From positions 247,501 through 311,500 of the forward strand of contig JAEMWC010000671.1 of the NCBI GenBank assembly GCA_016490735.1: a stretch of 64,000 nucleotides of DNA, given 5' to 3'. This DNA comes from Pachyseris speciosa (Eukaryota > Cnidaria > Anthozoa > Scleractinia > Pachyseridae). Position 1 is the stretch's first letter. Every line of letters begins with the position of its first letter. The position numbers and the translations under genes are program-made. Positions 34,870 through 47,800 of this stretch are shown in pieces. The notes under the pieces are model-generated. The model did no database searches, was not told the origin of the DNA, and was given only the letters and a program-made list of their open reading frames with translations.

Positions 34870-37800
34870 TCAGTAAACATGGACCATTCCATACAAAAAT
34901 CTATGCAATGTTAATGAAATAACTAGTTCTTTATCATGTGAAAAGATGGTCAATACAATTAATTACTACGTTAACTAAGCCCCTCCAAGAAGGAGTTCAC
35001 AAACTGGTGTGACTTCATCACCAGCACATCCTGGTTTGGTTTTTGTGGCATTCATGTATGCATGCAAGTTGAGATGACTGGCCAAGGCACACCTCAGCCT
35101 AAATGCCCCATAAAGCTGGATTTCATGCAGTTCCAATAGCATAAAGGTACAACCACAGGAGTAATACTACTGCCAGTTCAGATGGTTTATTTTTCCAGGT
35201 GCAAACCCAGGAAAAATCCCAAGCATTTCCCCATGATTTGAGGACAAGAGGTGGAATTCCATAAGATGGGTGGGTGGGGGAGGGGGGGGGATACATTTTC
35301 TTAGATTCCTATCCTCACATTTCTAGTTCTACTTCTCACATATTGAGATATAATACCAATGAGTAGTGTCAATTGAATGATGTATTCCTAGCATAGCAAG
35401 TCTTCTGAATGCAATTCTCCCATCATTGTGTGTTTTAACCCACTGGCACCCGCGCCGGCCAAAACAGGCCGTAAAAAACTCCTATACTTCAAAACATTGC
35501 AACTTTCTCAATCGCACAAATATTGCCTTAACTGTTAGTTGTGAGCACGAAATGGAATGTCCTTTAAATTTGGATATCCAATAAATGCAAGAAACGTAGC
35601 GATTTTTACCAAATATGGTAAAAAAAGAGAAACGACAAAAATGCCCCTTTTTGCCTTTATGTTTTTTAAGGAAATCATCGTCGAAAAACCAAACTTCAAC
35701 CATCATAAAAAAATTCAGTCCTTGTTCTAGCTTAGAAATGACTTTTTTTTGTTCATATTCTTCTCCCGAGCATAGATACAGCCTTTTGTTCCAGTGCATT
35801 CGGGCCTTCCCACCATTTTCAACATCTCGAGCGCATTGCATGCTGGGAAATAACGAGAAGTTTTGACAGCGCCCGTTCCTTTCCGCAATTCTTTCACATA
35901 CAAACTAAGTCTAGAGCCACTCCGACCTACCGCCAAAAATTCCTGCCTGTGGTCATCTTCAGTGCTCACAAATTCCAAAATATGCGGCGGTAGGTCAAGA
36001 AATTCATCAATAGGTGAGTCCCAAAGATACTAAGTGTGCGACCGGCCAAATTCCCAGTTCGTCGAGTAACAAGCCAAATTCAACAACAAAGTACATCACC
36101 TTGCTCGATTCTTTGAGAAAGTGGACTCTTAGCTACCATCACGCTTAATGAAGATGCTCACCAGGCAGCCACTAAAGATGAAAAATGGCTGTAAACTTAG
36201 CAAAAATCGCAAGCAAACCGAACTTGGTCCGTTGTTGTAGCTACATGGATGAAAAATAGCTACGTCAGAATGACGTTTTCAGAAACATTGAGCCTCCAGT
36301 GCCTTAGGACAGCACCACTTTTCTATGGGACTTTCAAAAAAGAGTCACGAAATGCTATGGGATCATTCATACGTGGAAAATCACTCCGAAAATGTAAAAA
36401 CAGCTGGGTGCCAATGGGTTAAGGCAGATAGTTTTTTAACCCTTTAACCCCTAAGGGGTCTCCCTTTGACGAGTAAAACTGTCTGGCATTAGACAGAGTA
36501 AAATCTATAAGTCACTCTTAGGGAGTAAAGGGTTAATAAGTAACTAGTGTCTTGAATTACCATCCCCACCATACTATTATAAAATGGTAATCAATCATGT
36601 ACATGTAGTTGCAAAATAATTTTCTTTTTAGTTATTTTTTACTTGTTAGTGTATTTCTCTAAGATTGTAAAGCACCAAGAGCTTAGGTTGTGGACTATAG
36701 AAATAAGATTATTATTACTATTACTATTATTATTTTATTTTTATTAATTATTATTACTAAAATGTACAATAATTATAGTCAAAGCAAGGATACGTCCAAA
36801 ATAGTAAGTATGTCTAACAAATATACAGTCAAGAAAAAGCAGCAGTTAAGGAAAACAATGGGTATAAACTTTACAATATAAAACCAACTTCACAAAGGTA
36901 TGCTGCAAACACAAGTACAGGTATCCAATATAAAAACAAAAGAAAGAAACAACATTTTCACTTTTTGAAGTGAAGTTTTTAAAAATTAACATTACCAGCT
37001 TGGCTTGCAGGCCAAACAAAAACTGGATGCTGGGGGTTCATGGTGAACTGCAAAAAGCATTAGAGGTTGCCGGCTTTGTTAACTCTAATCAAGCCCTTGC
37101 ATCTTCTTCCATGTTCTTCTCAGTACCCTCCATACATGTCTTTTGGTTTGAGTTGGGAAATTTTTTTGAAATCAAGACATTTTGTATTTTGGAGATGATG
37201 CTTTCTTGTGACCTGTACATTTGATCAAGTCAGGGTTGCCACTGGGAAAGAAAAAAGAAACGGTGACATTTCCCTGACCACAGACCAGTTTTCACTGAAC
37301 ATCCAAGGCAAATCCTTGGGCAACAGAGTCCTCAAATGACAACATCACAAAAACTAAATTTGTGAAATTATGGGATCTGTTGGGATATCCAGATAGGCCT
37401 ACTTGCCAAAAATTGGCATTTTCTTACAGTTTGAGAGCATGATATTAACACTGTTAGGCTCTGATGTCTCCATACAAATCCTTCTAAATTTGATTTGGGT
37501 CATAAAGTAAAATTTAGAAGGATTTGTATGGAGTCATCAGAGCATAACAGTGATAATACCTCGGAGCAAATTTGCCTGAGTTACATTCCGATTTTTGGCA
37601 AGTTAGCATAATTTTTCATCTTGCTCTTTCTCAAAATCTCAACAAATCCAATAAATTCAGAAATTCAAATAATTATTTGTGATGTCACACTGTAGAAGTC
37701 TAGCTCTATAAAGCCAACAATATTGAAGCCACAGAAATCAATTCAGGTGCAGGAATTTTTTTTGAAACATTAACAATACCTTTACTGACATTAGAAAACT

Positions 37801-40376
37801 CTTTCACAAACCTAATGGCTTGCCAGAAGTAAAATTCTCTAACTTTTGATTGACTTTCAGGTAGGATTTAGAATTCCCTGACTTGATGCAAAAGTCTATG
37901 ACCTTGAAAAAAAATCTGTGTTTTTCCCTGAATTTTCCCAGCTGTGGTAACCCTGCAGAAAGTGATACTGTGAGAAGAATTTAGGTCACTTGGGAAATAA
38001 AGGGATATAAGGATACAAATATTCCTCCAAATATTCCAGAAGTGCTTAGGTCCCACCAAGAGATGAAAAATTTTCTCCACTGTGTACCCGCCTTTAGACA
38101 AATAAGAATCTAAAAGGAATACAAAGAAAGAAACTTGAGCGCTTTTAGCACTGGTAACCTGGTCAAAAAAATTTAAAACCAAGAGCAATAATATACTAAA
38201 ATCAAACTACAACAGATGTAATGGTACTTCTGAATTTTACAATAGTCACCTAGACTACAAGTCCTGGAAATACTTAGTAAATTCCCTAATTTTCCTAGTG
38301 ATAGTAAAGGCAATAAATGATGTGAAACACGCTCTCTGGCAAGTGAAGATATTAGCTTCTTGATTTCTTTTGCTTCCAGTAGGAAGTGTCTCCTCACAGG
38401 AGGTAATTTTTATGCGCTTGAATGTTTTACTTGGTTCTGCATCCTTAAGAAAATATAAGACTACATGTAGTCCACACTCTCTTGCATGCTTACATCGGGT
38501 ACAGTAAGCAAAACAAGTCCTTTCTGTTAATTGAAAAAACACAGCATAGATAATGGGACAAAAAGTTTATAGAAGTAGTAATTCATTATATAAAACATGA
38601 CATTTAAACAGGGTCAAATTATCTTCCCCAATTTATGGCATTTGAATTTGCAGTAGCATGTTGATTCATTCTTGCAAAAAACACTGACACCCTTCCAATG
38701 GAAGGTTTATGTAAGTCTTAGTTTGGATCTCCCCATCCTTCTTATGCCAAAGAAAACACAGCCAATCACAGTGCAGATAGACTGCGAGTAGTCTCTAATT
38801 TCAGCAATAGATTGTGGGGTGGGCGAAAGACACGTGCACGCGAAATTAAGAGGAGATGTGACGCGAAGGGAGTGCCAAAATTTTGAGTTTGAATTAAGGG
38901 TGTACATTCCAAGCACAAAACTCTGATTGGCTCTTTCTTAAAATGTGCCAACAGTACACAAGCTGCTGTCAACACTCATAACATCATTGATTCGGTACAG
39001 ATTACACCACTTTGACAAGAGGTTTTTCAGTACCATTCAAGGCCACTAACTCTTCGATCTCTGAGCGATCAGGGCCACAATTTACATGTATGGATCTCCT
39101 TGCTTTCCTCGCTTTGGGCTTCTTTTCCAGTGACGACTCCAGTCTAATTGATTTTGAGGTGGCAGAATTTGTAGAAGGGGAATGCACCATGTGTTCAAAC
39201 CTCACGCACGCGATCGGCAAAGACTCACAGGTAGACTTTGAACAACTTTGCGGCTCAGTTTGTGCAATAAAATTTCTTCGAAAGAAATGAAACAGTGCAG
39301 TTGCAGTACGGATTTTCCTGGCACGTTTTTTACACCCTTGGGACGAGAGTTAAGAAGATTGTTCACAATCAAACCCCAGCTCGCTTATAAGTTCCACAAG
39401 GTGACGTTTCTCCACTCTCACCCCGTTTTGTGATCTCGCACAGACTTTCGCTTGAAATCCCCATAAGTAACAAGAAAAATATTAATATAATTGCAACTGC
39501 AAACAGGGCAGATATCATTACAATTAGGCTTTTAGGAGGCCTTCCTACCACTTTCTTTGTTGTTTCTGCCATTTATACATGGCTTCCTGAGAAACAACGT
39601 TAACAAGAGGGCTTTTCATTCATTTTTTGCTGTAACAAACATCTCCCGCAGTTCATCGATGACAGGAGCAAGTGACAGGAAGCCAAGAGAAGGAACCTCA
39701 CTGGTTCTGCTTAATTGGCTTGGAAAACGATATGAAATTTACACTTTGAAATCACTCAGCCGTGAAAGGTCAAACTCCCTGACTTTGGCTGTAGTCTCTA
39801 ATGTTTGGCGCTCCCCTAGCGTCACGTCTCCTCATAACTTCACGCGCGCGTCTTTCACCTGCCCTACAATCCATCGCCGAAATTAGAGACTACTCGCAGT
39901 CTACAGTGCAGATAAGCTGTTGTATATTCAATGGTATTCCACCCAGTCTTCCCATCCTGCATTGCAATCCTACACTCATGCCATAATTTCATTTGCATTG
40001 ATTGTATGGGCCTACTGTACATATGTTGTGGATCAATTTTATCCTTGGTTCAATTTTTATTTTCCTTTGTTTTGTACTCATTATCACACATTACCATAAA
40101 CAAGAACAAAAGAAAATAAAAACTGAACCAAGGATAAAATTGAACTACAACATATACATCTGTAGATGTATTTCCCATGGCATGGTATAAAATGGTTATG
40201 CAAAGCTTTCTTGTGGTATAACATGGATTTTCCCACTTGCCACTTGCATTTTCTTGGTATCCATAATTATGAGGCGAATTTACATACCTGTCCAGGAAAA
40301 TACAAAGGGGATATTCCGTGGTATGCCACTTTCAAGACAGCATGGCTTTTATAGTATTTATATCACACATTGAATA

Positions 40377-40411
<35 letters not shown>

Positions 40412-40509
40412 TATAATAATAATAATTATAATAATAATTATAATAATTCCGTGGTATGCCACTTTCAAGACAGCATGGCTTTTCTAGTATTTATATCACA
40501 CATTGAATA

Positions 40510-40553
<44 letters not shown>

Positions 40554-41596
40554 CTCTATTTATATAGCACCTAGAAGACAATGAGCATTTAACTACTTAC
40601 AGACATGAACAAGGAAGCTATGAAATAAAAAAGGAATCCTTTAAGAGCTGGGAGTCCAAGAATTCCAGCTGAGATTCCTGCCATGGACGCCAGTGAGGTT
40701 CGACTGAAAAAAGAAAAAAAAAAGGACCACACACAAAATATCAAGAACACAATAATATCAAAACATTTAAAGAAACTCTTCAGCACATTTTTTGGAGGAT
40801 GCGAGGTAAAATTCAACAGTTTCACAAGACCTCCCTACCCTTTTATAGTTAATTCACATGTAGCAATCATAAACATTGAAATTATACAATGTACATTTCA
40901 CATTAGTCACTTTTAAATTAACGAATACTCAAAGCTTTCTTAAATTCCCATATATTTTTCCATTGCTGATATAATTTAGCAATTATTCCCTGCATTTAAA
41001 TTATCTGAATTATTTAAAGGTCTCTGAATTTCTGATGGCACCAATGAGGCAGTGGTGAATTTCTGGACACGACAGCAGCATATTGAAAATGAGAACCCAT
41101 GCCAATAAATCCGGGCACCAAAATGCAAACTCAACCGCCAGAATGTCTCTTCTAGCCTATTACCAGGGAGTACACTGTAAACCCCGCGTTCCAAAGTATT
41201 CAAACAACTGTGTACTTTTCAAAAACTTACGTACCAAAAGTCAATGATACTGTTGTTGGCCATGATAGAAAAGGGACTGAAGGCTTCCTCCTTCCCTATA
41301 AAGCAAAGCAAAGTTCAGGATTATAATTCCTATTAATGCGATCTTAATACGACGTTTTAATGTAATAAGCTTCACGTCATGATCATGCATGTGAATGTGA
41401 AAAATGCTGTACATGATGCACATATGATATTTTGTCGTTGTAAGCAAAAAATTAACTGATAACCCAAAGAAAAAAGCTAATATACATGGTCAATGTTAAC
41501 GCACAAATTAAAGGCTAAATGGGAAATGGTAACCAACATCAAATCGTTAAAACAGTCAAATGAAACGTTACCGTGAAGATGTTCTCCTTCCGCCAT
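34870..41596 (-). CDS. emc6: EMC6 homologue, ER membrane protein complex subunit 6
   Basis: EMC6 is a core subunit of the ER membrane complex, which inserts tail-anchored and multipass proteins into the ER. Exons in transcript order: 41596-41572, 41295-41235, 40703-40601, 38109-38017, 36813-36794, 34900-34870. They are phase-consistent and sum to 333 nt, giving 110 aa, the same length as human EMC6. Family landmarks are DFCRTSLAS, AGILGLPALKGFLFYF (TM1-2), LKAGTQWRKFF, GGIFTYLLFWT and the invariant C-terminus FLYGMVHVY. Exon 2 uses the GTACGT donor, which restores the conserved Cys of CRTS. Exon 5 is only 20 nt, and introns reach 2.5 kb. The start codon is 278 bp from that of ferry3 on the other strand. 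One intron hosts a piggyBac-type repeat, another an inverted-arm element with its own open frame. Confidence 0.92.
35439..36418. mobile_element. piggyBac-type non-autonomous element, copy 3 (older)
   Basis: It is flanked by TTAA at 35435-35438 and 36419-36422. Ends CCCACTGGCACCC and, reversed, CCCATTGGCACCC are better conserved as inverted repeats than in the two cecr2 copies. The interior is alignable throughout but clearly diverged, with indels. It lies in the last intron of emc6. Confidence 0.85.
36440..36532. repeat. Mini TTAA foldback, 93 bp
   Basis: It is flanked by TTAA (36436-36439 and 36533-36536), with ends CCCTTTAACCCCTAAG and, reversed, CCCTTTACTCCCTAAG. It sits just downstream of copy 3 of the larger TTAA element. 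Confidence 0.7.
37449..37552. repeat. Foldback with about 43-bp arms in an emc6 intron
   Basis: Arms from cactgtta to cttctaaattt are matched inverted by aaatttagaag to taacagtg. Outer flanks (ttgccaaaaat and atttttggcaa) suggest it lies in a larger inverted-ended element. Confidence 0.7.
38770..39908. repeat. Inverted-arm element in emc6 intron 3
   Basis: About 110 bp at 38770-38876 (gactgcgagtagtctctaat and following) recurs inverted at 39795-39908. Between the arms lies about 0.9 kb with an unusually open minus strand (39002-39572). Confidence 0.6.
39369..39572 (-). CDS. Hypothetical 67-aa single-pass membrane protein
   Basis: The sequence starts MAETTKKVVGRPPKS, a basic lead, followed by one strongly hydrophobic segment (about residues 16-38, VMISALFAVAIILIFFLLL), and ends at TGA. 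A second open stretch in another frame (39002-39220, with KKPKARKARR) lies just downstream on the same strand; one or two indels would join them. No homologue is recognised. It could be a nested gene, a transposon-borne gene or chance. Confidence 0.3.
   Translation of the reverse strand: MAETTKKVVGRPPKSLIVMISALFAVAIILIFFLLLMGISSESLCEITKRGESGETSPCGTYKRAGV
40017..40160. repeat. Foldback in emc6 intron 3
   Basis: Arms gttgtggatcaattttatcc and the inverted ggataaaattgaactacaac, continuing through aaccaagg and attttcttttg-like parts, form a hairpin. Confidence 0.75.
40331..40553. repeat. Tandem duplication ending in AAT microsatellites
   Basis: The segment ccactttcaagacagcatgg to attgaatatg occurs at about 40328-40378 and again at about 40450-40505. 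Each copy runs into an (AAT)n tract, so the duplication probably arose through the microsatellite. Confidence 0.8.
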
Positions 41597-41874
41597 CTTG
41601 GACTTTTTCAATTTCCGCTGTAATGTGAAAGTTGCAGGCTCAGGGATAGGTAGGTCACCAGTCCCCCTCCGAGGTTCTTGGAACATGGAAGCAACTTGCA
41701 GAAAGGCGAAATTTTACGCAATATTTCTAGCTGAACAAGGACCGTTCGTCCAGATTTGAATGTTTTTGTTCATTCCCTATGGGTCAGGAAAGAATTGGAA
41801 GGTCTTGACTCCAGTTTCAGTCAGCGTCATTTGATGTAGAGAACCAATTTTCTGAAGGATAAGATTGCCAAAAA
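41597..41874. promoter_or_regulatory. Likely bidirectional promoter of emc6 and ferry3
   Basis: The 278 bp between the two divergent start codons must contain both 5' UTRs and core promoters unless upstream non-coding exons exist. No TATA box is obvious on either side. Confidence 0.6.
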
Positions 41875-44800
41875 ATGGTGGATGCTTTACTATGTTCCAC
41901 TTACGAAAATCACAAGCGCGAATTTGTGTTCGACTTCAAAGACAGCGGGAAGCTGCAGAGACTCACTGTATTAATACCAGTTCCACTCAACATCGCAGCG
42001 AAGGAATTTGTGCAAAGGTTAATTACGTATCATAATCTGCCATGTTATCTGGAAACAGGTGAGAAAGTTGGGGAGAGGGAGGGGGCGGTGGAAGGATGAG
42101 GCTGTACATGTTGGTTTGGGTTGTGACACAAATTGTCAACCTGACAAAGGATGTTGCTGCATTTCTCCTGTGTTTAGAACATTGAATCATATTCTTTTTA
42201 AATTTCAAAATTCTATAGCAAAATACAAAGTCGTCCATTTTTTCAGTATAAGCTAAAACATTTTGTGAAATATGCTGATTATGTTCAGTTTCTTGACCCA
42301 GTCAAACCCAAATATTTGATTATGTTCAACTATAATCCTCGGCAAAAATCTTGGGAAGGTTCAGACAATTTGCCTTATTCATGCTTCCCCCCTCCCCCCC
42401 TTCAATATTGACTCAATAAATAAATAAATAATAAATAACGTTTCTTTACCCTTGGTGGTATTTATAGCACAAAGGCTAGTTGGCCAAGCAAATACAAAAA
42501 CAAATGATTCAAATAAACACAACATGATAAGAATCCCAACTCGCCAAAGGCAAACCAGTTGGCCATTTACAAGGATGACCAAGGAGTTGAAACAGGGACT
42601 ACCCAGAACAACACTAGCTTGTGGCCAGAGTTGGATTTGAATCCGGGGTGATAACATTGGAATCCAGCACCCCAAACCACTTGGCCATCCTGCGTCCCTC
42701 AATATTGGATTATAGCAGACAGTTCTCATTCTCAATTCTCAACCTTCCCAACTTTGGTTTAGTTTAGTGAATGACTGGATGTTGTCTTTACATTGGGATT
42801 CTGTTATTTGCAGAGCTAACAAAGACTTTGGATGAGTTCAACAAGTCTTCGTGCCAAGAGCTTTATGACACAATGGCTTCTGCAGCTCTTGAACAAATGA
42901 ATTCTTTACAGAACATAACTGATTACGCATCATCATGGACTAATGCTTTCACACAGGAGCATGCCAGTTACAGTTCAGTCAGTGATAAGAGCGAAGAGAC
43001 AGTATTCTCTGAGATGTACAAGTCACTGATTCATTCAGCTGCACTTGAAACCCTCTTGCAGCTTGAGAGTACTTATGCTATGGCAATGGACGATGCTGTC
43101 ATGAAGAAGGAGAGTGCAATAAAAACCATGGAAGAAAAGTATGTCTTGAATTGTTTACCTCTGTGACTGTGACACTGTGCATGTTGAGCCCAAAGGGGAG
43201 TGGTTTTCCATCAAAAATATTCTATTAGGTTTCTAAAATTATTGGAGGTAGCAAAATGCTTGCTTCCAGTATTCCGACCAGTGCCATTAAGAGTTTTGCC
43301 TGTGGTGTACATGTACATGTGGATTGATTGTGAGGTGTTGTAAATCAAGTTATACAATGTACCTATGCATAGAATCTGCACTATTGACCTTGGTATGAAA
43401 TATTACTATGTAGGAGGATGAAGGGCCTATTTACCCACATGCACACCAATTAAGTATCAAATCAAGGCTGTTTCTTTGCTATTAAATATTTCTCACACTA
43501 TTTCTGCCTGGATAAGTTTTTCTCCAGTCAAATCATATTTCTCTCATAGTTTCTTAACTAAGTTGAACAAGAATGAAACTTATTTTATTTTATTTTATTA
43601 GCTTCGCCAACTTAATATTAAATATACACACACAAAAAAAGAGGTAGGTTGTACAAAACAGGCAGGGACACCGCAACGGCTTACACCATTACTGCAGGCC
43701 GGAACACATAAAATTGAAATAAAAATTACAATAAAAATTAATGTGTAGTTAGTAGCAGCAGTCAATAATTCTTGTCAGATTATGGACTTTGCTGCAACTT
43801 GTACAGATGGACTTGAATGAACATTATCAGTTAAAACATGGTGACTTTATGTACTCCTAGACAACAACATGAAATGGAAGATTCCATTAACAATCTTGGT
43901 GTTGTCACAACTGACAAAGATGTCAATGATTTAGCAGCCAGGCATTGTGAAGATGCACAGGTGAGAAATATTTCCATTGCTTTGAGAGACTGTAAAATTA
44001 ATGATGATTCTCCCCATCCTATAATAATTTTTATCATCAAAATGGATAGGATAATCTGTAAAAAAAAAACTGGGTGGTGGTTCTGGTACAGCATCAGGTG
44101 TAGCTGGTCAGGCCAATGCGGGAGTGACACTTGCTTCCACACTTGGTGCAAGTGAAGTCAGATGCGGGCTTGTCTGCCTGGCTTTGTGCCTTACACCTCT
44201 GTCTCTAAAATAAAGGGACTAATATTATTTTAGTAGAATTATTAACATAAGTTGAATTTGAATTTACACTGTATGTTATGTCAGTGATACACACCGGAAA
44301 GTAGGCACACATAGCTTTTAGAGGTTTCATGGTTGAATGCTACATGTTATTGTTGCCATTTCTCATTTTTTGTTTTGGTGATTTCAGCAATCCAAAACTT
44401 TCATCAGCAGGATCGTAAAGTTACAGACAATGATCTCAGAAATGTTCTTTTTGTGTAGCACAGTATGCACAGTACATGTACAGTCGAACCTCGATTATCT
44501 GGACCTCGACTATCCGGATTTTTCGATTATCCGGACTTGCTTAGCTGGCCCCAGTTTTTCATGAATATTAATAAGCCATATTTAACATCCACAGCAAGCA
44601 CTTATATTTAACAAATAATAGTTCACAAATATAATTATAGTAATTGTTTACAAATATAAATGTAATTTATAATTAACAATAGCTCACAAATGTAAATAGA
44701 GTATACTGAGAGTCTTGTAAACATCTTTTTATTTTCAAAATGGCAAAAAAACATGTGGAAAAAAAAAGCCATATTTAACATCCACAGCAAAACTTTTTCC

Positions 44801-47800
44801 CTTGAAATTAAGTAATGAAACTCCAGTTCAAACTGAATTTGTTTTGCTTCAAAACACAAATGTGTATGCGTTTTGAGCGTATGCGTGCCGTGCTACTGCA
44901 ATGCATCATTTGCTCAGGTGTTCTTTGTTTCTAAGTGAAATTTCACACTCCACTTGTTCAGTCATTCAGTTTTAGTTTTGGCTCATTAATATTCATAGTT
45001 TCAATTATCCGGACTCTCGATTATCCAGACTGTTCAGCTCAGTCCCCACGAGTCCGTATAATCGAGGTTCGACTGTAGTTCAAATCAAAGTATTTGAAAA
45101 TTTCCATAGATGCTGGAAACATACTGGTCCAGTGAGCTGTCACAACTGCAGGAGTTACAAAAGAGAGAATACAGAGAGTGGGTCACAAAAGTTCATGAAG
45201 ACATGGTCCGCGTCACTTCAGGTTTAGTATACTGTTTCCTTTTTCCTTTTCCTATTTCCTTTTTGCCAGGCCTATTTTCTCCCAGTAGATACGTAACCAT
45301 ACAGTGCAAATTGAAGTGTTATTAAACTACATGTACACCTGCAGCCCTGTCAAAATGTGCTGGCAGCCGACAAATTTGCCGCCTACAGTCTTGTACTTGC
45401 CCCTTACTTCACACTTGGAGTTCACTGTGAGTTCTGTAGTAGACAAGAGTCGCTGTAAGTTGCTGCCTGCTACTCCAGTGATGCAGTGCCCACTACTACA
45501 TGTACAAAGCATTTTGACTGGGCTGCTACACTGTAGTCAGTTTTACAGTGTACTGATCTTGAGAGAACTTTACAAAGGTATAATATTCTAAATCCTTGAA
45601 TTTCTGTTTCTAATTAACTTAAGGGATGGTTTTTAATGACTGTTTCCACAGATCCATCATCAACAGTCGAGTCTTTTGCAATCGGAAAGTGAGTACTTTA
45701 TTTTAAGCTAAGTGTCTGTTATTTTCACTACTGATTTGCATGCAATTTCTCATCAGCTACCACTTAGTATTAATGACTGTTTATGGAAGTGGCCAATCTA
45801 TTGCAGATAATAACATTAATATTAAATATTAATAGTTAATATTAACTTTTGATTCTTTATCAATTTTACCTTTCCTTTAATTCATGCTTACAGAAATCGG
45901 AGTCCTTCTGTGCAGAGCATACCAGTAAATGAATTTTCAAGCTCTGAACATGAATTTCGTCTTGAAGAGAGCTTTACTATCCTCCTTGGTGGGTAAATAT
46001 AAAGAGAATATAATAATAAAAATTATTTATTTGTTATTTTATTATTTGCTAGTTGCTTGTTCAATATTAATGAATTTCAATTGAAATTTGTTTCCACTTA
46101 ATTCTCACTACAATGGACATCTCATCAAATTGAAGGGCTCGGGGCATAACCATCCTATGTCGAATTTTGAGTCGTTTTTCGATTTTGCTTGGATTTGTCT
46201 GAATTTCTGCATGTGAACTGCAATTCGATGGAAACACATTGTATGGTATTTTTTGGACTGATTCATCCAGAATCCAGAAATGCATTTTTTCTTACGTACA
46301 CCAAGAAACCAACCTTCCATGGGAGTGGTTTGCAAGTTGCATTACATCTTCTTTCAATCGAATTGCAGTTTACATGCAACAATTTGGGCAAATCCAGGCA
46401 AAATCGAAAAACAACCCAAAATTCGACATAGGATGGTTATGCTCGGAGCCCTTCAATTAATGATTGGGTTCTTGTCAATTATAGAGAAATTGTCTAGTGG
46501 CAGGCTTTATTTTCAGGTTTTTATATTCCCTGGTAGTCACAAATTTACATGGCAATATGACATCAAGTTGCGACTGCAAAAGTACCCACATAAATAATTA
46601 GCAAACACACCATGCCATGCTGCGATTACCCTATGTACATGTAACTTATGTGCAATGGGAACGAGAAGGGAACAAAAACCCCACAGGGTCTAGAGAATAG
46701 GACCGCCCTATTTTCTCCAACAAAAATTTCACTTTAAAAATTTTTTTCAACATGTGCCAGCGAGCATAAATTTGCAGCGTCATGTCAAACATAAAACAGT
46801 GATATCTCCGGTTCTACAAGGCATGCAGAGACAATTAAAACGGCAAAATACTCTTTATTCCAGGTTAAAATTTGATAAAAACTGTTTATGATGTGCCACC
46901 TAAAAAAGAGTAATTTCTTTTGAAAACCTTGATGAAGTTCTGCACTTATTTTGTGATTTACATGGAAAGGCCTGAGCTCAGCAAATTAGCATATGACTTT
47001 GCCTAAAACTGAACCAACTCAAAACAAAGAAATCAACCGAGCATCAGATCTTTTTGTTTCTGTTTCTTGAGTTTTCAGCAAAAGTCATAAGCTAATCCTA
47101 TGGATCCAAGCCTTCAAATAACAACATAAGTGCAGAACGTTATTTCTGACACCATTTCCTGTCTGTAGGCCACAGTAGAGTGAGTTTAGAGATATTTTGG
47201 ATTTTAAGGCAAAAAAAAAAAAACTATTTACACCCGTTTTGTGGAATACCCTTCATTTGATGTTGCTCCGTGTTTATCAATTACTGTTAATCTTTGTAGG
47301 AGCTCAGAAGAAAACCACACACAATCTACGCCTGATCTGCGGCAATGTCCTGGACCTGTGCAAACACAAGACAAGGCCTGGAGGGTAATAAGTTTAATAA
47401 TGATCCTTTGCGTTGTCAGTCTTTGCATTACAATCAAAACTGTATTAAGTGGTCACCCTCAGGGAATGGCTAAGTTGACCGCCTAATACAGGTTGCACAG
47501 AATACACAGGCTGACAATAAAAACGCTATTTTATATCACTTTTGATAACGTAATTTACAGTTTATGCATAAAGGCGCTCGCAAAAATCACTTTTTCCGTT
47601 AAGAACTCCTCCTATAATAAAATGGTTTGATAAAGGAGAACATAGCATGAAAAAAGACGAACAACAACAGTCAGATGCCAAGTTCTACAGTCAGTATTGT
47701 AGGTCGTTAGAAAAAAAGACATAAGTATAGAAGACTTTGACCACAAAGTGCAACGTTAATTTCCGGCGATTCAATGATTTGCGAAAGTAAACACGGAATT

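Noticed and set aside
36970..37224. Candidate emc6 exon on the minus strand or a plus-strand gene
   Set aside because: Frames near the splice-like sites do not match EMC6; exons at 38017-38109 and 36794-36813 supply the missing residues exactly.
38255..38542. 95-residue cysteine-rich open frame on the minus strand
   Set aside because: It lies in an emc6 intron, lacks any recognised motif and has no supporting partner exon.
42771..43166. Separate 131-residue gene starting at 42771
   Set aside because: The first 14 residues are intron; the rest is ferry3 exon 2 in phase with exon 1.
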